Made by a program: the position numbers and the translations under genes. Of a stretch of 64,000 bases of DNA, positions 55,926-64,000 are shown one piece after another (position 1 is the stretch's first letter; every line of letters begins with the position of its first letter). This DNA comes from Clitoria ternatea (lineage: Eukaryota; Streptophyta; Magnoliopsida; Fabales; Fabaceae): contig CM075670.1 in NCBI GenBank assembly GCA_037962975.1, positions 150,726,501 through 150,790,500 on the forward strand, given 5' to 3'. A model generated the notes under the pieces. That model searched no databases. It worked only from the letters and a program-made list of their open reading frames with translations, and was not told where the DNA came from.

Positions 55926-56586
55926 AGTTGGATTTGGTGAGTTTTCTGCATAATTTGTCACTGGCTTTGATATGCTGCAGGTGGAAATTGATTCCCCTAT
56001 TTCAGGAATCGATTCACACATCTGATTGCACCCTAGAATTGAAAATTATTATGCATAAATCGATTCCTCGGGGTGGTGAATCGATTCACATATCTGATTA
56101 CACCCTGTTATGAGATTCTTCACGCAGGAATCGATTCCCCATAGGGGTGAATCGATTCATCTCTTTGATTCACACTATTTTAGGGAAAAATGCACTTGGG
56201 AATCGATTCACACCCCTGATCCTCCAAAAATGACTCTGTTTTGCACTGTGTTGGTTTCCTTTGAGCCATGGTATCTTCATGCATCATTGTGCAATTGTGT
56301 TTGGCACTTTTTAATAATTAAATTGAGCACTTTTAAACCATTTTTCATTCAATCCCATAACTCTCAAATTAAATTGTGTTTTCCACTATTCCTTGTTGAC
56401 GATTTATGTTTAATTGTCCAAGGGTACTCTTGAATTAATTTTCACACCTCCTCATATCTTCATATATGAGAAAGGTTCTTTTAAATGATCCAGGATATTG
56501 ATTTAAGTTTCATCACACTGTTCTCTTTCATTTAAATTATTTTAAAAATTGTGGAAAATTTACTGTCAAATTTGGGGCGTCTCAAC
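55926..56586 (+). repeat. 3' end of a LARD-B-like LTR with GAATCGATTC palindromes
   Basis: The end (CATATCTTCATATATGAG...GATCCAGGATATT...GGGGCGTCTCA) matches the end of LARD-B LTRs (TATCTTCATATAAGGG...GATCCGGGATATT...GGGTGTCACA). Where LARD-B has CGCTCAAGCG words this piece has six GAATCGATTC words (55985-56210). It is followed by CTAAA (56587-56591), one change from the GCAAA that precedes 11046. Confidence 0.65.
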
Positions 56587-56591
56587 CTAAA

Positions 56592-57355
56592 CACAACATA
56601 TGCCTAAATCCTGAGAAATGTTCTTTTGGGGTCCAAGGCTGGAAGTTCCTGGGATATATGCTCACTCATCGGGGAATCAAGGCTAATCCAGACCAGTGCC
56701 GAGCCATACTTGAAATGCGAAGTCCTCAAAATGTTAAGGAGGTCCAATGGCTCATCGCCGGATCGCAGCCTTGTCCTGATTCCTCTTAAAGTTTGTTGAA
56801 AAGTCCATGCCTTTCTATAAAGTGTTGAAGAAAATGGACTCGTTTGAGTGGAGTCCAGAATGCAAAAAGGCGCTTCAAGATCTAAAAACCTATCTAGCAT
56901 CCCCCAATCCTAACACGACCAGACCCGGGATCGGAGCTGGTCCTTTATCTTTCTGTAGGGGCGAATATAGTCAGTTCAGTTTTAGTTCAAGAAGATGGCC
57001 CAGTCTAGAGACCAGTATATTTTACTAGTAAAATGTTACAATGGGCAGAAGTACGGTACCAAAAAGTGGAAAAGTTCGCATACAACCTTGTCGTAGCAGC
57101 ACAACGACTCAGACCTTACTTTCATAGCCACCAAGTTTTGGTAAGAACTGACCAACCGCTCGGTAAAATACTTCAGAAGCCTGAGCTCGTAGGAAGAATG
57201 ATTGCCTGGGCAGTTGAACTCTCCGAGTATGACATCCAATATGAAGCCAGGGGTCCCATCAAGGCCTGGGTGCTAGCAGATTTCTTAGTAGAACTCAAAG
57301 ATGATAAAGAAGGCTATGACGCTACGCATGGCTTATGGACCCTATCTATTGATGG
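56592..57355 (+). pseudogene. Tat-lineage reverse transcriptase end and RNase H domains
   Basis: The pol cut at 11045 resumes in frame: LNPEKCSFGVQGWKFLGYML is the RT thumb region. Frameshifts and stops follow (near 56786 and 56950). RNase H is seen in MLQWAEVRYQKVEKFAYNLV, VRTDQPLGKILQKPELVGRM and EYDIQYEARGPIKAWVLADF, then LWTLSIDG, the start of the second, archaeal-type RNase H domain typical of Tat/Ogre elements. The second copia element cuts it at 57356, after GATGG. It is dead and old. Confidence 0.88.
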
Positions 57356-59168
57356 TGTTAGCCAAGGCCTCAACACTCAAGAGAGGGAGGGGTAAATTAA
57401 GTGTTTCAAATTTTCACGTGGAATCCCCTTGAAAACGGTTAGTAATATACAAATGATGCAATGATGAAGAGACAATAACTTTTATGCACATATCACACTA
57501 TGAAACACTTGATGTGCAGTGACAATATTCAGTCTTATGTGTGATAAATAAAGCAAGTTATTGGTTTAGGCAATTCATCAAACAATTGGTGTGCTTAGAT
57601 TTATTTCATCAATAATATGAGGTTTCCTATAAAGATTTAGCTCATTCAATTTATCAAACAGCTTGTGTGCATTAGATAAGTGATTACAATTAAGTAAGTA
57701 TCACCCAAGAGTTGATATGAAACAATGTTCTAGATACTTGGCAAGTTATAGCAAATTCTAGTTTTTAAGAACTTCACCAAATATTGATTCAAGCAAATTA
57801 TCAATCACTTGGCATGCAGAGTTAAGTTTCTACTTGAACAACAACTTCAATTCAATAATTCAGCTCAGGCATTTCAGTAAACAGTTTATATGCGTAGTTG
57901 TATAAAGAGTTCAAGGTAGAGAGAAATGCAAACCAATTTAACGAGTTCCACCAACCCGGTGTACTTCTCGCCTTCAAGCAATCCACTGAAGGATTCCATT
58001 ATTGAAGTTTCGAATATAAGCTATGAGCAATTACAGTTTCCTAGTGTCCCACACTTAAGAACTCAATCCTCACTAGCACAAGGGCACCCCTCCCAATCTC
58101 TCAAACTCTCAATACCCAAAGGTTGAACCCCAACCTTTGTGACCACTCACAACTAGAGTGAAACTTTGTGTTAGGTGTTTGTGTTTACAAGCAAATAACT
58201 CTCTCAATAGAGTAGATGATTAAATGAAAGCTTACTCAATCTAATGACTCTCAACTAGAGAGGATATGCAATTTGAAGATCACAAATTTAGAAACTAGAT
58301 TTGCAGAGGAATATACAAGAGAGTTTTAACAAGAAGACCTCTAGAAGAAGGATGTTGATTGCCTTGTGTTGTGCCTTGGTCTCTCACTATCTCTTGCTTG
58401 AATTCATGCTCCATTTATAGCCATTTAAGAGCTCCTAGCCATTGTATAATGTCTCCAACAGGTATCTCAAAGTATGGGCATAAAAGTGGGAATGGAGAAA
58501 TGAGCTGGATCTGCACTTCAAAAACATTTCCCTATATTCTGACACTAGTGTAATCGATTACTCCTCGAGCTGTAATCGATTATGCTTGGTTGTATTCCAT
58601 TAATTTAAGTGTTCAATAGCTGTGTAATCGATTATGTCTTTTCTTGTAATCGATTATGTCAATGTAATCGATTATGTCATACCCTTATAATTGATTATGC
58701 ATTATACCTGATGCTTTTAATTCTTGTACGCAGTACTGATACATTATACCATTCATAGCAACATTGTAATTGATTATCTTCTTTGCTGTAATCGATTATG
58801 TTCCTTCCAGAATCAAAGTAATTGATTATCCTCTTTATTGTAGTCAATTATGTGCATTCCAGAACCAAGGTAATCAATTATCCCTAGTGCTATAATCGAT
58901 TAGGACATATACCTGATACATTTGAATTTCTGTTTCACAGCTCTGTAATCGATTAGCTTCATCTTGTAATCGATTATCTTATGCATAAAGCTTAAGTCTT
59001 GTCTTGATTTATTGTAGACTCTTTTTACTTCTTTATTTTAAACTTCCCTGATGATTATGCACATGTCTTTGGCATTTTGAGTCTTTCATGAACTTCATTT
59101 GTCATGTCATGATTCTTCAATTTGTTTACTTTGTCATTATCAAAATCCTAAAATAATTTTCAAACACA
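57356..59168 (-). repeat. 3' LTR of second copia element (left copy)
   Basis: 1,813 bp, ending CAAACACA before the polypurine tract. At 58549-58985 it has about ten TAATCGATTA-like palindromes, many intact (for example near 58556, 58625, 58649 and 58667), and some decayed to TAATTGATTA or TAATCAATTA. Confidence 0.9.
58549..58985. repeat. TAATCGATTA palindrome cluster
   Basis: The word TGTAATCGATTATG recurs with variants. The core ATCGAT is the same as in the SIRE LTR, but the flanks are TA/TA rather than GA/TC. Confidence 0.8.
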
Positions 59169-59991
59169 TTCTCCCCCTTTTTGATGATGACAAACTATGT
59201 TCATCTCATGAGGGTGTTAGTCCAGATAAAATTTCTCCCCCTTTCTTAAGAATCATGAAGATGCTCACTTTCTATTTTAACAATGATAGTTCTTAGAGCT
59301 TTTTACTAACTATTTGCAGGTTCTTTGATTAACCACTTGTTATTAACCATTTATTAACTATTTGCAGATTCTTTGATGAACTTATAATTTTTCTCCCCCT
59401 TTGTCTTGTAACTTATGCTAACTGTTTTAATCATGCAATTGATATTACTTTCAAGTATAGTAAGCACCATATGATTTTCTCAAATAAACACACATATATG
59501 ATCCTTTTCTTATGATTCTTAATTCTTCTTCCCTTAAATATTTCACTTTTCTTCTCCCCCTTTGGCATCATTAAAAACATAAAGATATTCTTCCAAGTAA
59601 GCATATAGGAGAGTAAGTGCTATAATCATAACATAGAGAAGTTAATCAAAGATAAAGACTTATGTGTATGCTCCCCCTTAATACTTGTTATTGATACCAC
59701 TTGTAAAAACTATACCACTTGTGAAACCAATTATACCAATTTGATCAAGTCTGATACCAATTATAGATTTGATTAATGTTATACTCACATGTTAATATTT
59801 AGAGTGAATAATCAAGCACAACATTCATCAAGTAAGCTCATGAATCATTCAATCACATATATGAATAAGCATTGACATTAATGCAATTTAGATATTCTTA
59901 AGACTTCTAATTTCTTCTTTGATGTTTAGAATGTCTTTTCCAAGGGATTTAGTGATCACATCTACTAATTTGCCAAAAGGTTTCAACATGA
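59169..59991 (-). other. Multiplied polypurine tracts and 3' non-coding region
   Basis: CTCCCCCT tracts stand at 59171, 59235, 59393, 59554 and 59671. On the minus strand they read AGGGGGAG. This multiplication is a Sirevirus signature. No coding motif is seen. Confidence 0.75.
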
Positions 59992-60480
59992 TTAGTCACA
60001 TGATCGTACACAACAAACATGATATTTAGTCAACCAAGAGTTAAGTAGAGTAAGGATCCGATCATACCTTGGCATTTTGCAATCTTTATATCCTTTTCTC
60101 ATCCTTGTCCAAATACATGGTGTGACATTTTGCTTTGTCCATGTTGCACTTCTTGAGCGATTCTTTGCAATATTTACTAATGAAGGTTCCATCATTTGTT
60201 TGCTTAATTTGGTAGTTCGAGGAGAGAGTTCTCCCAACATTGGCAATTTAGAATCATCCTTCATAACCTTAGCAAACTCTTTGCAAAGCATTTCATTAGT
60301 AGCATTAAATCCACATGAACTTGTACCAATTATAGGTTTTTAATGCAGTATGATTTCCAAATTTGTTTTTCTAAAAGCGATTTACTCAAACTTTCACACC
60401 AAGCTCTTAAAGCTTATTTTAAACCATATAATGCTCTTCTAAGTTTGAGATCATGTCTTGAAAATTTGTTTCATAAATTT
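59992..60480 (-). pseudogene. pol: Remnant of copia reverse transcriptase
   Basis: LCKEFAKVMKDDSKLPMLGE corresponds to the segment of the first SIRE element that follows the YVDD box (LCQEFAKIMQDEFEMSMMGE). Farther on, frame-shifted pieces of the RT to RNase H joint and of the region around the ALYGLKQ block can be traced. Many indels are present. Everything upstream of this piece, including integrase and protease, is absent. Confidence 0.7.
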
Positions 60481-62260
60481 GGATGTTGATTCATAATGCA
60501 TTTTGAATATGGAAAATATTTTTGATATTTATTTGATAAGGATTAAAACTCAACATTCAAATGCCAATTCTAATCTAGCTTCTAGTAATCATTTCATTTA
60601 TGAGCCTAGATTCAACACGAAAGCTAAATGATTGTAAGCATTATAGCTTGTATAATTTGTTATTCATACCATAATTCATATAATTCACAGAGCATAGTGG
60701 TAGAGTAAACACTAATTTCAACATAAGCAATGGTAATAATCAAGCATAATAATCTTTCTCTTTCAATGGATACCACATATTTTAAAGAATTGTTATAATG
60801 AAATATTCCAAGGTATCAAAACAATAACAGAGAGGATTTGTTTAACAATACATGGTCTACTTTTTTTAGTTCATTGTCTATACTACTTGTTAATGCAATT
60901 TTACTTATATCTAGGTATCAGAGCAAAGGTGGAATGATTAATACAGCTTGTTGACTTACTCATGCATTTGTATTAGAACATATGCCAATATATCTACTCC
61001 TTTCCATATGACCTTTTTATCTTAAATATTTTCTTCTTAACTTGTGCCTATGATGTTACATATAGGTCTAGTCAAGCATTTACCTAGAGCGCATATATCA
61101 TTTATCAAAAGTATATGATTATACAAGAGAATACATTTGGAATAGATCATTTACAGCACTTAGAGATAAGTCACAGAAGCATATCATGGTTATAGTACAG
61201 CTGTAATGCAAGTCACATACTCATCTAATCATATATTTGACATGATGCTACTTGTTTTGATGAGTAATACTTGATTTATGCTTAGAAGAACATCATTCAT
61301 TATCACTTGTTATCACAACACTTGCCATGCTATGACATATACTAGATGTTATGTATGATATCACTTATGTATTTGCCAATTGCAGCTCTTGATATCAATT
61401 ATTAGCATGTAAGCATACATCATTCTTGATATTATTATTCAATACATGTTTTCAAACTCAATGTTGCATAGTTTTAAATTTCTTTTCATAATAAAGATCA
61501 TGCATCATCAAGACATTGAATTTAGGCATCAAGATTTCACTTATCAGCATTTTGATGTATCAAACCTTCTAACACACATGTTTATGCACAAACAACCTTA
61601 ATCTCAAGTTTTTCATGGAATCAAACATGTTATTCAAGCAATCATTCATCAAACTCATCATCAATTATTATTAATCATCAATCATTATGTACATACATCA
61701 TTGAGCCTAAGATTTTCATGAATTTAAAAGGGTTCTAAAGTTATTTGTTCATTCATCTCAAAACTTCATACCATTCATGCTTAAACTCAAATATCACATA
61801 TCAAGTCAAAGTTAAATTTTCACACATCAAGATTCATTATGAATAAGCATTGCCATTAATTATAAGACAAGTACTTACATTCTTTTATTGTTATCACCTT
61901 TAGTGTTGTCCATTGGATTTTGTCTTCATGAAATTCAATTTGTGTGAGTCACATTGAAGCTTCTTGTTCATCTCTTTGTTTTAAGTGGTACCTTCAAAAA
62001 CATTAATTTTCTTTCTCAAGGATTTTTGTTAGCCTTAAATCATGGGATGCTTTCACCTTTTAGATGTATGATGAGTCATCATAATCTTGGCTTGCTTTAT
62101 TATTTTCCATTGTCTTTTGGAGTGGAGATTCAGATACTTGATATCTCCTTAGGCCATGAGTTTTGGTCACCCATCAATGAGAAGTTGTTGCTTTGAAGTT
62201 TACCTACAAGATTTCAAAATTTTAAGGTACCCTTTGAGAGTTGGGTCCTTCCTTGTTAGT
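60481..62260. other. AT-rich interior without recognisable genes
   Basis: About 1.8 kb between the RT scrap and gag shows no retroviral motif and no convincing frame on either strand. It may be decayed interior of the second copia element or unrelated filler. Confidence 0.5.
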
Positions 62261-63405
62261 TTAGGATTTCAAGTTTATTTTCGGAATCCATACCTTTCTT
62301 GTGCGCTTTTGACAGGATTTCTTTATAAAGTAATTAGATGATATATGACCATATATTCCACAATAAAAACATGTTGCATCCAAAGAATAAGGCACTTTAG
62401 ACTTGTAATGACTCCTATTATGTTCTATTTGCCTCCTTTTAAAACAATTAGACATTGAATGCCCCTTTCTTTCATGGTTTGTACATTTTAGAATGGGTTT
62501 AGGTTTTTCCTTGAAGAGTGCAAAGGGGTTCTTGCAATGACCTATTACCCTTCTATCAAGTGTATGCTTTTGATCTTCAAGAGGTGCACTTAGATATGTT
62601 TGACTATTTGTGAGCTTCCTAAGTGCTTCTTTTTGTTCTTCATTTTCCTTTTCAAGAAGCATATATTTATCAACAAGCATACAATCCTTATTATCATTAC
62701 AACTCCTAAGAGTGACACTTGAGGCTATCAATTCATTATTTTGAGCATCAAGCAAATCATTTTCGAGTTTCAAAATGGTTTCTTTTGAATATGCATACTT
62801 CTTTGAAATTGACACAAATTTGTCATACAATTGTCCAAATGCTTCTGACAATTCATCTTTGTCAATTTCATCATCATCATTATCACTAAATGCATTTAAA
62901 GAACATACCTCATCATCTATGGAGTGCTTTATCATGAGGCATGCAATTTCTTCTTCTGATTCATTGAACTTTTCTTCCGGACTCAAATTGAAGTCTTCAC
63001 TTGGACTAGAAAGAGTACTAATCCTTGCATCTTTATCATCATTAGCATTTTCATAAATTGTTTCAAGAGTTTCCCACATTTCTTTAGCATTATCACAAGT
63101 AATAACTCTAGAAACATCATTAGGTCCTAATGCTAATGTGATAAGAATTTTAGCTTTTAGATTGAATTGTACCTTTCTTTCCTCTTCACTAGTCCATGAG
63201 TTCATGGGCTTCATACACTCTACATTATTAACAATATGTTTAGGAATGAAAAGACCAAATTGAATAGTATTCCATACCTTTAGGTCATAGGATTGGACAA
63301 AGATTTTCATCCTTTTTTCCAAATAGCATAGTCTTTGCCATTGAAGATTGGAGGTTTATTTAGTGCACCATTTTCTGAAAGTACATCATATGAAGTGAAG
63401 GCCAT
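62261..63405 (-). pseudogene. gag: Shortened gag of second SIRE-like copia
   Basis: The ATG at 63405 (MAFTSYDVLSENGALNKP) starts the family frame. An A run at 63313-63318 is one base short and shifts the frame. The rest reads MKIFVQSYDLKVWN, WTSEEERKVQFNLKAKILI and ALGPNDVSRVITC as in the first SIRE gag. After RISTLSSP the middle of gag, including the first knuckle, is deleted. A helical C-terminal part (LEKENEEQKEALRKL) and knuckle-like CTNHERKGHSMSNC and CFYCGIYGHISSN remain; the first has lost its second Cys. Confidence 0.85.
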
Positions 63406-63445
63406 CTTGATCTCCTGCAGCTGTTAAGCCTTGTGGCAAGAGTCA

Positions 63446-63458
63446 AGCTCTGATACCA
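63446..63458 (-). other. Primer binding site of second copia, tRNA-iMet
   Basis: On the minus strand TGGTATCAGAGCT follows the 5' LTR after two bases, as in the first SIRE element. Confidence 0.9.
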
Positions 63459-63460
63459 CT

Positions 63461-64000
63461 TGTTAGCCAAGGCCTCAACACTCAAGAGGGGGGGTGAATT
63501 AAGTGTTTCAAATTTTCACGCGGAATCCCCTTGAAAACGGTTAGTAATATACAAATGATGCAATGATGAAGAGACAATAACTTTTATACACATATCACAC
63601 TATGAAACACTTAATGTGCAGTGATAATATTCAGTCTTATGTGTGATAAACAAGGCAAGTTATTGGTTTAGGCAATTCATCAAACAGTTGGTGTGCTTAG
63701 ATTTATTTCATCAATAATATGATGTTTCCTATAAAGATTCAGCTCATTCAATTTATCAAACAGCTTGTGTGCATGAGATAAGTGATTACAATCAAGTAAG
63801 TATCACACAAGAGTTGATAGGAAACAATGTTCTAGATACTTGGCAAGTTATAGCAAATTCCAATTTTTAAGAACTTCACCAAATATTGATTCAAGCAAAT
63901 TATCAAACACTTGGCATGCAGAGTTAAATTTCTACTTGAACAACAACTTCAATTGAATCATTCAGCTCAGGCATTTCAGCAAACAGTTTATATGCACAGT
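63461..64000 (-). repeat. 5' LTR of second copia element, cut by window end
   Basis: It matches 57356-57895 with few changes. The palindrome cluster and outer end lie beyond the window. Confidence 0.9.

Larger units (their letters stand above)
57356..64000 (-). mobile_element. Second SIRE-like copia element, deleted, cut by window end
   Basis: LTR sequence TGTTAGCCAAGGCCTCAACA begins at 57356 and again at 63461. Between them lie repeated polypurine tracts, a scrap of RT, a long non-coding stretch and a shortened gag, all on the minus strand. Protease, integrase and nearly all of RT are gone. A candidate target duplication is GATGG (57351-57355); its partner lies outside the window. Confidence 0.9.

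Overview
The window is plant nuclear DNA made almost entirely of LTR retrotransposons and pieces of them. I find no host gene, rRNA, tRNA, CRISPR or prokaryotic feature. Ty3/gypsy elements of the Tat, Athila and Tekay (chromovirus) lineages and Ty1/copia elements of Sirevirus type all occur. Primers for tRNA-iMet and tRNA-Asp, polypurine tracts and 5-bp target site duplications (TSDs) can be read directly. The combination (Diaspora/Calypso-like Athila, SIRE-like copia, non-coding elements with very large LTRs) suggests a eudicot, probably a legume. The organism is inference.

Layout. Positions 1-8168 hold a large non-coding element (LARD-1): the end of its 5' LTR, a 2.1-kb non-coding interior and a 5.4-kb 3' LTR. 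Positions 8172-10256 are rearranged minus-strand LTR fragments. From 10383 to 57355 an old Tat-lineage pol is split by a deep nest. An LTR insertion (11046-56586) contains an Athila-like element (12619-52675, TSD GAAGA). Inside its gag sits a SIRE-like copia (15095-47123, minus strand, TSD GACAG). In the 3' region of that copia lies a solo LTR, 'LTR-C' (16928-40125, TSD ATATT). LTR-C was itself hit by a Tekay element (17175-27166, minus, TSD CCCTT) and by a second non-coding element, LARD-B (29645-39914, TSD TTGTC). A separate copia solo LTR (54260-55534) sits in the outer LTR. A second SIRE-like copia (57356 to beyond the window, minus) interrupts the Tat pol on the right.

Coding state. The Tekay gag-pol keeps one uninterrupted frame of 1,472 codons with five nonsense codons. 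The SIRE pol is nearly complete but has stops, frameshifts and a changed protease motif. The Athila element keeps gag and protease but has no reverse transcriptase or integrase. The second copia has lost most of pol. The two LARDs code for nothing recognisable, yet they share the primer and polypurine context of Tekay elements and could have been mobilised by such machinery.

Most interesting signals. The giant LTRs carry ordered arrays of small hairpins. In LTR-C at least eight hairpins share a five-base TGGGA/TGAGA/TAAGA loop while their stems differ and still pair. Related arrays occupy the same LTR position in LARD-B, LARD-1 and the outer LTR. Unrelated families also carry clusters of short palindromes (CGCTCAAGCG-like or GAATCGATTC-like), and two conserved non-coding modules are shared by the LARD interiors. 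All comparisons were made by eye.
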